A stretch of 64,000 bases of DNA from Clavelina lepadiformis (GCF_947623445.1 NC_135244.1:4836001-4900000); one strand, 5' to 3'; positions 1-14,159 are shown, counted from the first letter of the stretch. A program made the numbers and translations. Notes: a model not told the origin generated them from the letters alone.

Positions 1-368
1 AACGTTGGTGTAATGGACATAAGAAATTACCGACCTTAATGGGCGTTTGCATTCAATTTGAATATGAAGTGCAAAAGACAAAGTTATTGTAGCATGATAG
101 TAATATTTATTTACTGTACATGATATAATACAGTGCGTACCGACAATGATATATGTAATGATGTACATTGTACAATGTAATAATAATAGTATTAATACAT
201 AATGCAATAAAAATTTTATGCATGTACGTTTTTCAATAGTATGTAATAGTACATATCAAGAAAAGCAATTGAGTTAGATTATTATAACTGTACAATCCAA
301 AGCAGATTTTTTGTTCTGAAAGTATGATATTGATACATTTTATTTATACACACTTGTAACTGTTGTAG
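1..368. other. Intron or upstream sequence of the SLC12A9-like gene
   Basis: AT-rich sequence with no frame I can link to a protein. It ends in a splice acceptor (AG at 367-368) leading into the first recognisable SLC12A9 exon, so it is best read as the intron before that exon. The rest of the transporter must lie left of the window. Confidence 0.5.
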
Positions 369-1728
369 CTTAACAAATCGGTTGTGATGTCTGACAAAAG
401 TAAGGTGCATTACATTGATGTTTGGCCGGTTAATTTCTTGAAACCTTTGCTGTCCAATGACTCTTTCATTCAAAGATCAGCATCGGTCAGTGTCAAACAT
501 TATGTTTATCACAAAGGATATGTTAATTACCTATTTTTCACGAATGACATAATCTACTGTTTTATAATAGGATGTTTAGTTTTATGATGTATGATAAACA
601 CATGCCATTGTTTTATATACTGTTTTATCGTGTCAATATAATCTTTGCTAAAGTAAACCCTAATAAACCCACAATTTCTTCTTATATAGACTGTAGTCTT
701 TCGTTCCAGTATCCAAAGACCATTTCTAACATTTTTTCCTTGCACAGGATGAGCAGAAACCATCTTCTTATTTCGACACGACTTGTGTCTTTCTCATGCA
801 GCTGGCTTGTATCCTTAATATGACTCCGTTTTGGAAGAAGAGAACAAAACTTCGCATTTTTCTCTGTGTCGATCGCTCTCATTCCAACATTGTAACTCCT
901 GGAGATCAAGAGTTAGAAGTGAGCAGTTGTGGGATATTAAACTTTATTATCTCTATGTTAATTTCCTTTGTCGTAACTTAGGTAAACTCAATTTGCTGAA
1001 CCCGTTAATTTTACTCTTTACCAAATAAATTTACTCGGTTTACACTTTCAACAGGATAGTTGCCGGCTAAAACACAACTGCTGCAAGTTATCTTGACATT
1101 AATAAAATAAATCGAAATTTTTATATTTAGGAATTTCTACGAACAGTCCGCATCAGCGCAGAGATCAAACAGGTCGAATTGAATGACATCACTGAGAGTC
1201 TTTCCAATGAGAACAACTTGACAATACAAGTCCCGTCTAAGCCCGAAGAGGGGCAACAAGGAAGCAATGGAGATAATCTTCACGCCACACAGACACCAGT
1301 CCCGCAGGTTGAAGATAAACCGCTCTATTTAAGCGTAAGTCTTTCGAATGTTTCTTTTTTAATCAGCTTGTACTGATTTTTAGCTTTGTAGTATGCTTAG
1401 GCATGTAGTTTAAGCTTTTTGTCGAAATTATTTTTGAATTTTTGCGGAATTACATTTCTTATCACATAATTTCGTTAATGATTTTTTATTTTACAACGCA
1501 ATAGCTCTTTAACGATAAAATAAAAATCTTTTGATCTCTCCGCAGAGGATCAACAACTTGATCAAATCTCAGCTTTCCTCCACCGCGGTGACCTTCCTCT
1601 ATCTTCCCGCTCCTCCACCCAGGGAGCGTTACGAAGAATACCTGGACATGCTGACTAAGCTCAGTGACGACCTTGGCCCCACCTTGTTCGTCCACGGACT
1701 CTATCACGTCATATCGACGACATTGTGA
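369..1728 (+). CDS. SLC12A9: SLC12A9-like cation-chloride cotransporter family protein, C-terminal exons (partial)
   Basis: Four coding exons, all joined in phase 0: 369-485, 748-918, 1131-1334 and 1546-1728 (TGA at 1726). They give about 224 residues of the cytoplasmic C-terminal domain; the membrane region lies outside the window. Visible signatures are HYIDVWPVNFLKP in exon 1, FLMQLACILNMTPFWKKR followed by LRIFLCVD in exon 2, LRTVRISAEIKQVEL in exon 3, and a tail ending LGPTLFVHGLYHVISTTL. This layout (short hydrophobic segment, a two-turn Leu-Arg-rich segment, then a VHG-type terminus) is that of SLC12A9 (CIP1) rather than the NKCC or KCC branches. SLC12A9 is known as a divergent member of the family that interacts with cation-chloride cotransporters; its transport role here is inferred. 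A stretch rich in Asn, Gln and Pro separates the conserved parts. The gene is truncated by the window edge, not by mutation. Confidence 0.87.
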
Positions 1729-2254
1729 AGATTTTTTGAAGCCTGTGAAGCACTTGCGTTTTTGCTTTGTTCTGGTAACCTACTGCTGGAGTGATTGTGT
1801 AGAAGCTATGCAGGTGTTTCATTGACCTTATTTGTACCCTCTTACACTACTCGGCTGCTTTTATTTTTTTAGTTTTTCTTTTATATTTCCCATTAAGGCG
1901 TTTGTTTGCTATTGTCGGAAATGTCGTGCTTAATAGTGCTTTCCAACTGGCAGATTATGATTATTAACATCTCCATAAACCTGTTCAGTTTTTACATAAT
2001 TCATATGAGACAATTTGGGATCCAAAAATGCAGCTGAAAGTTTTTCCAATTTTCACGTTTGAGTGCTCTTAGTGGATCGTGCTATAACTCGTGGATCAAT
2101 TGCAATACTTGGACATATCTTTTACCTCCATTCTCAATTGCCATCTGATGTTTTTATGTTTTCGTTGTGCTATATCCGGTCATATCTATACAGCAATATA
2201 ATTACATCTGCGTACCCCAACCTGTTTCTTGTTTTTGTATTAGTCTCCCGTCCA

Positions 2255-2260
2255 AATAAA
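2255..2260 (+). terminator. Candidate poly(A) signal of the SLC12A9-like gene
   Basis: An AATAAA hexamer lies about 530 bases after the stop codon of the SLC12A9-like gene. A second one is at 2399-2404. Either could end the transcript; there is no direct evidence of use. Confidence 0.35.
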
Positions 2261-5200
2261 TATGGTCACATTGTTTGCTTTCCGAGATCCTTATGATGCC
2301 TTAACAAATTTCCACAAAATTTGCTGCAAAGCATATCGCTTCTCACATGTTGTAATAGTAATTTTATTTGTCAACTCTTAAGGCTTTTAGTTGCAGAAAA
2401 TAAACCAGTAACTAATTTTCTAGCCACGTGGTTTCTTTTTTCGATTTTATCTGCATAATATCAGATAAAATGATTTCCATCACCACTTTCATGTATTGTG
2501 TAGCAGTGACTTCATCGTATGTATATTATTGACTGTCTATGCCTATTTACATGATAAAGGCTTTTCAAATGCATCATACTTTCATGCAACAAAATTAAGT
2601 GTTACATTTTATGCAGATTATGTCGATCTTAAGGCAATTGCTGCAGTCTGTTCGCGGTTGTTTACATTCTGCTTCAATCTTTGACTTACTGTGAATTTTT
2701 TGTGTTGATCATTCCCCGCTTTATACAGCTTTAAGCCTACTTGTATCAATGTGCAGTGTCGTTTGGAGAACACGTTCTTTACATGTCTTGTTTTTTTGGA
2801 GTTGTTAATGCATTGCTGGTTAAAAAAATTGTTTTTCCATGACGTGGGTTTTACTGAGAAAAATTTGTAATCATGTTTCTGTCGCAGTTTCAAGTGACCT
2901 TCGTCTGACCTGATTAAAAACTCAACAAAAGTGTCTTTATGATTGGGGTAGCTTGAAATGAAATCCTTGTAAGAAAACATTTATTGAAATTATCATACCG
3001 GTATTGACTTCAGGCCGCGCCTACATGACGTGAAAAGTTCACGTAGCCCTTAGGTGCCACCTATAGTTTTTTAACTGTAAATCTATCCTAGATCTTTTTT
3101 ATGCTTATGCATGTTCAAAGCATATTGCAAGGACAGAACAACTACGGTAATTTTTTAAATAGCCTATAGTCCTATACTATTAGTAGTAGTTTATTTTCGC
3201 GCAGTAAACAATTATTACCTTATTAAAAAGGTTTTGAAATTACTTCAGTATCCATGAGAGAATTTTAATTGAATGTGCGGTGGTCAATATCACACATCCC
3301 GGAATTATTGAATTTCAATGGAGCTAGATCAATCCGTCTCGTGTGTACATGTTGGTGAGAAGGCAACTTTTTGTATCTCTTAACCTCAAAATTAAAATTT
3401 GTTTGATGTTTATACTTTGTGCTGTCTGGGAAGAACAATCTGCCTTGGTCAGGAGCCAGACAGCTTTCAATGAGTCACCTTTCAACCCCAAAAAATCTTT
3501 TCACGACTTAAACTCGGCGACGATTCCTCACTATACTTGTTTCAGTTCCGATGCGGTTTATGTTAGTTTTTATATTTGGTCGTTCACCAGACAAAATCAT
3601 CCTTCACCTGAACTTGAAGTAGTTCACGAGAACCATTGAACGTCATCAATGTCGTCATTAATGCGATACCCACGGACATTTCCACGTTTGTGTATCGCCA
3701 CAAAAAATCGCACCAGCACTGCAAAGACGAAATAAGTGTGGGACGCTAACTGACTAATTAACCGAGCCGAGGGTTTTCCAGTGCAGTTTGGTCGCTATAT
3801 GAAAAATTGACACACTTTACCTCTTCAACTTTTAATCATCAAATTGCATTAAGGAAATTATGTAAAAGTGAGTATTTAAAATTTGAAAAATCATAATACA
3901 CTATAAGAAACATTGTTAATTATCATTAAATTTTGTTAAACTTATTAGTTATTATGCTTTACAAAGTTTTCGTATGTAGGCTATAACTTATATGTAGATT
4001 GATCTCAACGAGACGATGGGTGTGTGTACAAAATGCAGTTTATGGTGATAGACTTGGTTGGAGAAATTGTAGTGAATTTATGTCTACAAAAGTTTTCACA
4101 ACATTAAAATAGGAATTTATTACGAAAACGTTCATCTTTCTATATAACAAGAAATTGTAGTTTATGAAAATAACTGTTGCTACCCATAATCCCATAAATT
4201 GCACCTGCAAAGGATAAATTGAGGTTATTCTCTACACGCTGATATGCATGTCGAAACAAAACCCAGCCCTTTGATGTTTCGCTTGTCGAAGCAACTCACC
4301 GCAGGCGGGGTCCAAAATTCTCAGAAATAGATGACCCCAAATATCACATTTTGTAAATACAGTAACATTAACGCTTTGTAAATTTTGAACATCAACTGTA
4401 TAGCTTACTGCTTGTAGGAAATTTAAGATCCGAAACTGATTCTTGTTACTATAACGGTTGGTCTCAACCGCCGACGGACATGTCATGGAAATGGATCAGT
4501 ATATTTTCATATGGCCAGCTATTATGAGGCGCACCTGATCTTCATAGGTAACATAGGATTCATATAGTATTTTCATAGGTGTAAAATATCCGGAAAAAGT
4601 TTATGACAGATACTTTCTTGACACTACGTATATAGATCAAGTCAAGTGTTTACTATATGCGAGTGTCGCTATCAGGTATAACTCCTTCGAGCTCATTTAA
4701 AACGCTAACTACAACACTCTACAACTAAAATACCTTATGAACGTTGGGATGGACATGGCGGACTTCACTATAATAGATGAGTGAAGCGTCTTTGACATGT
4801 TATTTTTTTCCTCCCTTGCAACCTTTCCCTGAACCTAGCACAATAAAGCCGTCCAATCATGATAAGCCAATCAGTTCGCCAGCGTTCTACCAGGCCAGAA
4901 GAGATGTTTGTATGGGATGGATTTTAATCGTCTTTCGTCACGCTAACGCGATTAAGAACGTTTGCAAACAGAACGATCGGCGACGGACGGAAAGAATTTT
5001 GGCTAAGCACTGACGAAGGACAATGAAAAAAAAAACAACAAATTTATAAAAGGGGGCGCGATGTGACACTTTAAAATCGACGATTGAAGAACGATAAAAC
5101 TTACAGAAAATTCTTCGACTAAAGTGTGAGCACATCATAGTCTGTTGATGACGCACTATGGTCACACCGATAGCACCGTTCGATCAAATTGTTAAAAAGA

Positions 5201-5921
5201 AAACGTAGAAAATACTTTATTTAAAAAAACTATAGTACAATACAGCAATAAAATACGGAAAAAGATCGAGAAAATATCACAATGATAAAATATTTTATGG
5301 AAAAAGCTGGCATTTGCTGTCCTTGGTGAGAATCGAACCCGAAACATCCGACTTGGCAGAAATATCTTCCCAGCAATAGTGGACTCATGGCAAGTCCAAT
5401 GTAGTCGAAAGAATGTTCACATTTGAAACACTGGTAAGCACTTGGCAATATTAAGCGAGCCATATCGATGATTTTACGGTGGTGACAAGGCAAAATAAAC
5501 AAAACTGGCCGTATTGCTGGGCCGTCCGTGATCGTATCTGGAGCGCCGTGTCGAAATAGCGCAGCAGGAGAACTGATAAATCGCCTCAGAACTGCAGGCG
5601 ACCGGGCATGCTGGCTACGGTGGAAATTGCTGCATTGGTATCATGGCGTCAAATGTTGCATCCGGCAAGATACTTATTTCTAAACGTTTATCTGACCATC
5701 GGTATACTTTTGGTAGCTGCATCTAAAAGAGAAATACAAAGGTGTTCGTTTTTTGTTGGCTGTCCGCAAGCATTATCCAAAAACTTCGAGTAAAAACAGG
5801 ATAGATTTTTGACATAATCTTAACAGCAGAACGAAAATACGGCGGGTTATTCTATCCATATCCAGAAGCATGCTTTCACGAAAGATTAAAAACGACTGAA
5901 AATTATCTTCGAACTTTAGTC

Positions 5922-5937
5922 TAGAGTCTAGACTCTA
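5922..5937. repeat. 16-bp perfect palindrome
   Basis: TAGAGTCTAGACTCTA reads identically on both strands. No associated gene or element was found, so it may be chance in AT-rich DNA or a degraded element tip. Confidence 0.5.
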
Positions 5938-6684
5938 AAACACGAGCTTTGACAAAACTTGATTATTCACCAATGTGTAACAATACACGAGTGTCATAAA
6001 AATTTCATCAATGTCAATCATCGATACGGCGTTGGTGAAGAATGTTTACGTGAGTCCGGTGCTATCACATCAACAACAAACGCATTTATGCCTTATCAGT
6101 AATAGCAATGTTAGTGTTATCGTGCGCGCCACACAGAAGCGATTACGTGTAAGCCAGGGCATTAGTGATTCGTTGTACCATAGCAAGTAAATTCTCCAGG
6201 CCTGCCAATCTGTAAGAAGTCTAAAGACAACATTGGGTGTGAGTTATCGGCAGTCTGGTCTAAATTCAACGCCGTACTCCCTCATAACTGACTGGTCTAT
6301 CGCTTTCCCGCGCCCCTTATCGGAACTACTTTGCAAAACAAGGTGCTTGATTATATAGGCTGCATGGCTGGGCGATATTTCTGCGTGTTAACATGCAACA
6401 AATTGAAGGCGGCGATTCTTCAAAAATCACGACAGAAATATTTCGCACGACTTTTTGCTTTCCAAGTAAAGATAAAAAGGTTAAGCGGGGACGACTACTG
6501 ACGAAAGGCTGGTTTGATCCAGTCTAATCCACATTTTCGTGTGTTGTTTTAATGTGGTATCAGGGCTTGTGCATTCGGGCTTATGCTTGTTCAGTCGATC
6601 CCGCAAAAACGTTACAATCGTTTGAAGTTCGTTTAGTTCATGAACGCGCGGCATATCTCGATAATTACCATGCCCAGGCCAATT

Positions 6685-6792
6685 TCACGGCTCGCCTAAA
6701 CAAAGTCTGAGTGACTTAAAGACGTTTAAATCGGGAGTGGATTTTCCGCCGGGCAAATCAAACCAATTGTGCAATATGAGGCCTAAGTAAAA
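6685..6792 (-). CDS. SUFU: Candidate terminal exon of SUFU
   Basis: A 36-codon frame ending in a stop fits in phase 0 after the last firm SUFU exon (7038-7168). It contains FDLPGG, a Pro-Asp-Leu and an RLCL run, loosely echoing the Phe-x-Leu-Pro ... Pro ... hydrophobic layout of vertebrate SUFU C-termini. The acceptor (AG at 6794-6793) has a poor pyrimidine tract. If it is wrong, the last exon lies elsewhere or the frame ends a few codons past 7038 by read-through. Confidence 0.3.
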   Translation of the reverse strand, partial: FYLGLILHNWFDLPGGKSTPDLNVFKSLRLCLGEP

Positions 6793-7037
6793 CTCCAGGC
6801 GTGGGTGATGAGTTATCATGAGGCAAAAAGGAAACGGCTTTTTCAAACAAAAAAGAACTATTTGCTGAGTACGTAATTCTTTCCGAAACATAACCGCGGT
6901 CTTGACGTGAAAAAGCCGTTCGAACACAAAACACAGACATAACACCAACCTCGGCCTTAAGCATATGTAACAACACTAGAATTCTATGGAGTAAATTGGT
7001 ACAGTTATTAAGGTCTCTTTTGGTATGAAGTACTTAC

Positions 7038-10000
7038 AGAATCTATGGAGGTTAATTCATCTAAATCCCCCACTAAAGTCTGCGCGAAATCCTCGGTTAT
7101 CAAGACTTGCAGCCAAGGTCCCCGAGCGGCGTACGGTGACCTTTCGTTTACAAAAGCTCCCTCAACGCCTATAAAAAAAAAACACCGTCTAGTGTCTTTG
7201 TAGAGTCGAATATGTTTTTGCAGTGACAGCAGCAACAAATAATGCAGCTCTACACGACCACTAAATAATTGATGTTGCAGCTCAGCTCACCTGTCGCCAC
7301 GAATGTGACGGCCGTGTCGCCGCTAACGCTCTTGAAAGTGAAGTGACGACCGTGCATCACGCGGCCTTTGCAAGCTAATGAAAGAAGTGAACCCGCTTCG
7401 AGGTTAAACTTGAGATGGACGGCATCAAGGTTTCTTGTGCAGGCGAGCTCGTGCGGTACCATTTCGTTGGCGTGGACATCTTTGTGACTGGGAAGTTAAT
7501 TTTGTTCAGTAAAAGAATATCTTGGATGCACGCGTTGTCACGGCAAGTGTCTCGTAAATTTAAATAGCAATAGTTTCGGATTTATTGCTGCGGTTTGGAT
7601 TTATTGTTTTTAAACTCAAAAACGGTACATACGGTATGTAATGTATTACATAAGACATACTCAGTCTGATATGGCAATATTTGATTTTTGGCACGAGCGA
7701 TTCCTTGCAGAAAAGCATCTTTTATTTGATTGGACACTGAAAAGTGAAGAAAACAATAATTAACGCTGCTTCAATTTTTGGCAGCAATCATCGTTGTATC
7801 ATTATTAGTTAACACTTAGAACAGTCTCCAAGTGCAACCAAGTATTTAGTAGCACAAACGGTCAAATTTTTTTACAACAACACCGATGAAAAGTTCTGTT
7901 GTTTTTCACAACAAAGCGGCAAGTTTAAGCCTGCGCCGGCTGATGTTACGTCGCTTCGTTGTACCAGATCTAGTTGTTAACAGCATGGATTATGAAAGCT
8001 AAAAACAATGTTTGACAGCATCTAAAGCTTTTAGCGTTAAGCGTGTAAGCTTTGTTTTTGACTCCTTTTAACCAGGCAAATATCCTTTCATCCAGCGACG
8101 TTAACCGTGCCCGGAGTATTAAAGCATTACAAGAGATTTCCCGGTAGTAGGCTGTCAATCACGATCACCTTCTGTGGAAATTGTACGAGGCGAATGATCA
8201 TCTTCTCCGTTTTCAAAGAAAGAAGGATCATTGGATTCCTCCCATGTACATTTGGCGCTGACTCCGCTTAAATTTGAGCCACTCGTCCTGATACCTTCAT
8301 CCACTCGATCCTACATATCGTGATATAAACTATGTAGAATCGGATCGTGGATTTTTTAAACTATTATTTTTTAAATTCAACCTGCAGAGATAAGAACACA
8401 ACAGGTAGCAAACGCCGTATGTCGTTATTATGTGGAAAATCCCGACACTGAAGCACTCGTTCAAGAGTCAGTTCAAAGAAAAGTATTTGACCCGCATACC
8501 TGAAGCGAAGGGTCAAGCTCGAATATTGTTTCACCCCGTCTCATGTCTATCACCAGCCATGGACCGCCGGATCTAACAAATTCAGAAAAATTCTTCATTT
8601 GTTTCAAAATATTTCCAATTGTGAAAGCCAGTTAATTTCCTTAACACTAGTACTAACAAAAAGGGCAATATTCTGAGTTACTTCTTGGACGCCCAATAAG
8701 AATGAAAAAGAAATGTATTAGTAAAAAAACTTAAGTTACATTGATGTGGTTTTTAGCAGCTCTATGACACCGGGACCGTTCCATTGCTGGGCAGCCTGAA
8801 GTTCTTCTGTGCAGACACCAACAACCTGTCGAAGTCAACGTAATGGTGTTTAGGAATATTTTTCAATGACGCGTGTCCTTTTCCCGCACGACATATCCCA
8901 TTTTAAAACAAATCCCCACTTTTCACCCTTAAGTGAATGCAAACATGACAAGCATCAAAAAGGAGGGAAGTGATGGTTTTGTTCAAAGCTCGTAGTACCT
9001 GAATAAAGTTAACGGTGCCTAGCGGTGTATGAATCATGGGCAGTTGAGCGTCGTCCGTCATGAGCATATGCTGCAGCCTTGACTCGCTGTTGTCAAGTGG
9101 CGCATGCCACGATACATGATCTCCACTGTATAAGGCGTTTTCTACAACAGATAATTACGCGATTACCAACCTTGTGGTGGTAGAAAAACTTCCTTGAGCT
9201 AATCAAGAGTGTTCGTAATGCGATGTTACATCGTTGATTAAGTACGTGGTGTTGGCAAACTGTGTGACATTGGCGTGGGAGAAACATGTCAACTTGGCAA
9301 AGTTTATAAAGAAAGGGATTAAAGAGGCACTTTGGTCATATGAATCAGGCTTATCAATTTCTGAAGAACTGACCTGATTGAAAGACATAACGTGCTAATG
9401 CCTGGAGCAATTCAGCAGGCCAAGTGGGTGGTCCTGTCTCCCCAGGCTCTCTTTTCAATCTCATTGTGAGCTCAAAACCAAATCCACTTGGGCCATCAGC
9501 GGTACTGGTTCTAATAAGAAAAAAATTATGGCTACAGATGCCCATTCTTAAGCACACAATAGAAAACACACCTTCAAACTGTGATATGGATAGAATTAAT
9601 GCAATTGCATCAGAGTTTACGCTGTACTTGTGCCACACTCTAAGCTGATATTATCTACACTGTTGGAGCGAAAAATACTACTTTCTTACAGTGGGATGAG
9701 TGCACATGGAAAGGCTTTAACCAAAGGCCTCAATACAAAGCTTTATTAAAAAGCGGCAGATATAAAAGACTTACGGGTGTACTCTACCATCTCCATGTAT
9801 ATCGGAAAATCCCAGGGTTACATAGTGCCAGTGTTCTGGAATATTCCTTTCTGGGTTTCCTTTATTATAGTACATTGACACATAATCCAAGGGATCAGGG
9901 CCACCAAGCCTGCACAAAAAGCGACTATGAGTCTAGCATTAGAAAGCAGGTGCAAGATTATCACTTAAATCCAAGTAATGCTAAATTTATTGCTCATACA

Positions 10001-10610
10001 ACTACGGAGGCCAGCAAAGAAGGCGCTGTCACACAGTAACAGTTAGAAAGACACCAGTACTTGAGTTTATGTATTGCTATATTTATCAAAGTGGATTGGG
10101 ACCACACACTGCAAAAATAAGTTGCTGGTACACTACTCTCTATTCATAATATATGCATGCCCGGCTTGTAGTTGGTAAATATTTCTAAAACTGCTATATC
10201 AATATTTTCCACTAAAGAAAAACATACGCCATCACATTGCCATGGGGCTGATTGTTAGAAGTTTTTGTTCTAATTGAGTTTGACAACAAATTAGGGTACA
10301 ATAGCTGTAAGAAACATAATTGAAATGCTAATCAACGAGAGATCAATTATCATGCAAAGTAATATTACCAGTATTTCAAGACTGCTGTGACTTGCAAAGG
10401 ATTAGGCTGATCCGGGTAAACGCTGCGACACGCTTGATAAATTTCCCTGTATCCTGGTGGAGGATTAGGGACCATGTCCCGGGGTGATGGTGGGTGAGGT
10501 TGCTTTGAATTTATCTTATCCCCTAAATGTTGTGGAGCGAATGTACCAGCCATAGACCGACGAAACGACTTCTTTTCAAACACTTCATTAAATTTTATGT
10601 TACAAAGCAT
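7038..10610 (-). CDS. SUFU: Suppressor of fused (SUFU), Hedgehog pathway repressor
   Basis: Nine coding exons in transcript order: 10610-10369, 9909-9775, 9510-9374, 9141-8999, 8825-8740, 8572-8500, 8310-8169, 7479-7291, 7168-7038. Every intron is GT-AG and every phase closes, giving about 426 residues before a terminal exon that is uncertain. SUFU is known to bind GLI/Ci transcription factors and hold them inactive. Seen signatures: YPDQPNPLQVTAVLKYW, PEHWHYVTLGFSDIHGDGRVH, DGPSGFGFEL, PPTWPAELLQALARYVFQS and GDHVSWHAPLD (N-terminal domain); GGPWLVIDMRRGETIFEL; then HLKFN, HGRHFTFKSVSGD and SPYAARGPWLQVLITEDF (C-terminal domain). The start is either the in-frame ATG at 10610 or the one at 10553, which opens MAGTFAPQ. 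A splice acceptor-like CCAG lies just upstream of 10610, so a 5' UTR intron is likely. The linker between the two domains is shorter than in vertebrates. Confidence 0.95.
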
Positions 10611-12589
10611 CCCATAACATTTAAATGTTCAGCTGGAAAAAAAATGCTAAAAACTAATTTACTGGTGTAAAGAAACTCATTTAGTCTAAGCTACAGCACT
10701 TAAAATATATAAATTAAATTATTCTAATTTAAACGGGCTGCAGAGCAAAACATTGTGATTGCACAAGTGAACTATATACACGTGATGCCAGTGCTGGGAA
10801 TAACTGTTAAATGTTTGCGTAGCACATGAACGAATTGAAAGTTTTGGACTAGCAATTTTACAAGGTGGTTTAAGTTGCATAACAAATTGTCACCGGAAAC
10901 ATATTTTACTTTTAACAAGCCTATATCAAGATTGTTCTTTAGACAACACAAACAAGTGTAGTAAACCCCAACACTTATAAATCTATAATTTCTAAATTGA
11001 ACTCGTTTAAAAAGCAGAATATCTGTCACCATGCTGTGATGCAAAAGTATGAAATAGGTGTATAAGTTGCATACATTGATATGGCAGAGTTTTGGAATTT
11101 ATTTATTTTCAAGTTTTATGAGTTACACAACATGCTCTAAGCTTAAGGAATCATTGCCGAGACCAAGTACTTCCCTCAGTTCGAAGATAAAGGCCTTGGT
11201 ACCACACCATAACATTTTCATCACGCTATTATGCATATCTTACAAGAATCATTTTGTTCATACATACACAATACAATGTTCCTATACTATTAGTCAATGT
11301 TAGGCAGTTCTGGTCAATTACTATAATGCTGTACTAATGCATACGCCCATATTTTGTGTAATTTGGCTGTCAAAGTAGTAATCAAACAGTAACCACACAG
11401 TATTTCGAGATAATATCAGTTGGATTGCAAAATGCATTATAGTTTTGATTAGATGCATTAAAAAATTTATACTGACTTGATCTATGATTTCATTATACCA
11501 CTGAAATTTATTAAAACCAACATTCTTATTTATACAGAAAGTTAAAAATACATATAAGATATTTATTTATGCAGTAGATCGCATCGAGCAATCATTTTAA
11601 TGCATCTTTGCAACAACCCTGGCTCCATTTTACCCACAGTATGTTTAATGCTTTTAATTACATAGTCTTTGAACTCTAAATGGGTTTTCATGGAGCGAAA
11701 CAACACTAAAATCAGTAATTTCATGACAGGAATCAAATGAAAATGCTTCAAAGTGGTTTCCAAACCTGAGTGAGACAAATTATTTTATCTCGTACTAGTA
11801 TCATAAATTTTGAAAACTCATCGTCCAGGGTGAGCATATAAACAAAATCGTTCTATCTAAACCAATTAGTGAGCAGGTATCAAGACAAGCTTGTGAAATA
11901 GCTAAACTTGAATAACTTACAACACATTTTAAAATAATAATAAACACTGCAAAAATCTTTTATAAAAAAACAGCACTACCAGATCAACAATCACATCTTT
12001 AGTGACTATGTTAATCATAGAAATAGCAAGTTTTCTATGATATATGTATAACATGGCTTACGTTTAAAAAAACATAATTAGTGTCACATTTGCCATTTTA
12101 TTTCAAAACTACATACATATATATAGGCCTATCATAATTTCACCAGTTTCACTCCTTTAAAACATTACATATAAATATTATATTTTGATCCACAATATCC
12201 TTACAAGTAAAACTTCTAAGATCTGTGACGATACCTCGCTTTCAATTGCTATTCAACCACACATTGTGTAAGTTACACGAAGGTAAAAGTTTGTCAAATA
12301 ATAAGTACTACACACATAATTATCACAAACGCTCATGTAATAGGACGAAACAAACGCTTCTGTAACTTAATACATCAAGCAAACACAAGGCGACGTTAAA
12401 TACCATTTAAAACGGCAACTTTGTCGGAGTACCTTACTGAATCTCAACTAAAAACCTATACAATTTAACGCATGTTGAACCGCCTTTTTACAGGGTTAAC
12501 CACGTCCAAGTTTAACACTTACGTCCAATTTAAAACCACATAACACTATAACTGATGCTTCCTACATTCCACTGGTCGCTCACACAACG

Positions 12590-12715
12590 CCAGACAAGAA
12601 GAAAAACGCTGAAAGTTAGAGTGTTGTGAGACCACCCAAGCCGAGCGAAGAGCCGCGACGGGATATGCGTGAATTGGTACGAAACGACGGCCGCCACATT
12701 AGTACCAACCAAATA
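12590..12715 (-). promoter_or_regulatory. CpG-richer block, possible SUFU 5' non-coding exon or promoter
   Basis: A local CpG-rich patch stands out in AT-rich surroundings about 2 kb upstream of the SUFU start, on the correct side. SUFU's first coding exon appears to be preceded by a splice acceptor, so an upstream non-coding exon is expected. That this is it is inference; no promoter motif proves it. Confidence 0.25.
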
Positions 12716-14159
12716 ACAAAGAAGTGTTTACTTTTAGCAGTTTCCGAGTGCATTTTTCGCTACCTCTCCTACCTTTAACTTTCTTTTTGGACTTTTGTGC
12801 ACGTCATGCTTGGTCACGCATCAATTATACCGTTTGCGTCATCCATTCACCCAGAAAGATATTGGCCTAAAACCCCTGCCGCTTTTCAGTATCGCACTCA
12901 AAGATGTGGAGTAAAGGCACCATATAAAAAATGCATCATCAAAGAGATGACTTAACCGGGGTTGTTTTTAGGAGAAGAGAAAGCTTAGGAAAATCCATTC
13001 GCGTTCTTTCAGGCCATAAAACTTTTTCGTGCAATCGAGTCACGCACACATTAACTCGCAATCAACTTTACAGCCCTCGTGGGAATCAATTTTGTATGCT
13101 CGTTGTGGTTTAATCCACCCATTGCTAAATCTATAGCCAGCGAATAATTTTGACAAATCGCAGAAACTGAAATATGCCAATGAACAAATACAAACACTGC
13201 AATTATATCGTAACATTGCGCTCAATAACTTACCTGCCAAGAACAACGGTCGTTTCCATCGGTGAAATAGACCGACAGGGATATGAAGTTACAGTAGTTT
13301 TAGCGGTCTGTGTCAACCCGAACAATCATGAAATCACCTGATGCATGCAAGAGGAGGAAGGGTAAATTGATAGCTTCTGCGCAACTGTCTGGCATCTAAC
13401 CGCCGACGGGATATATCGCGGCTCTGGCGTTAAATTTTACATTAGCACGGATAAAACGTTAGAAAATTCAGCGAGATTTCTCTTTGTCTTCTTTTCAAGA
13501 CGCCCATACGAATATATACATGCCTAAATATACGCTGAGTCATACACCCTTAACGGCTAATCGCATTGGTCACACTTTCAGACGAAAATAATATTATTCG
13601 CTGAAGTCTTAATGATCAGATAATGTCTCAGCGGTCTGAGCTTATATAGAATTTATAAAAGGAAAAAGTATTATTTCTCTTGTCAATTTTGCTTTTAATG
13701 CGTAAGTAGGCCTCATGCTTATTGCGAAGTTTTGCTATTGAAACATAAGCATATTACAAATAATTTAACATTTTAACCCACTCGGTGTAATAAACTTGAG
13801 AGAGCCTTTTGAAGAAATAGACTATTCCATACTATCAGGTAGACTAATATTATAGGCTATATTCATTTAAGATAGGCCTACTGGCCTAGTAATTCACAAA
13901 GACGTCACTTTACTTTTAGTTAATTTGTAGGGAGCTCCTATTTGAAAAAATAGTTATCAGAAGCGGTGGTCGGTCAAGCCAAACCATAGACGATAAATTC
14001 TCAACTCAAGATGATTAAATCATTAAATCCAGGACGATTCAACCAACGGACAACTACGTAAACCCAAAACAGCTCATCCCAAGTACTAGTCAATCCACGA
14101 CCTTGTAGCTTGATTCCTAACTTATGATTGTAACTTATGGTGGTCCATCGACTACGAAG

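Larger units (their letters stand above)
1729..6684. other. Intergenic stretch between SLC12A9 and SUFU
   Basis: The left part should be the 3' UTR of SLC12A9. The remainder has only short, unrelated open frames, none with a recognisable domain or credible splice partners. It contains a copy of a dispersed motif near 3495-3530, a short perfect palindrome at 5922-5937, and a tRNA B-box-like string on the - strand near 5325-5340. I see no gene here. Confidence 0.6.

Noticed and set aside
3343..3639. 98-codon + strand frame
   Set aside because: Low-complexity content without a domain, overlaps a dispersed repeat motif, no splice partners.
5230..5502. tRNA-like B box (GGGTTCGATTCTCACC) on the - strand
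   Set aside because: T-arm does not pair properly, no matching A box or acceptor stem was found, so it is neither a tRNA gene nor a safe SINE call.
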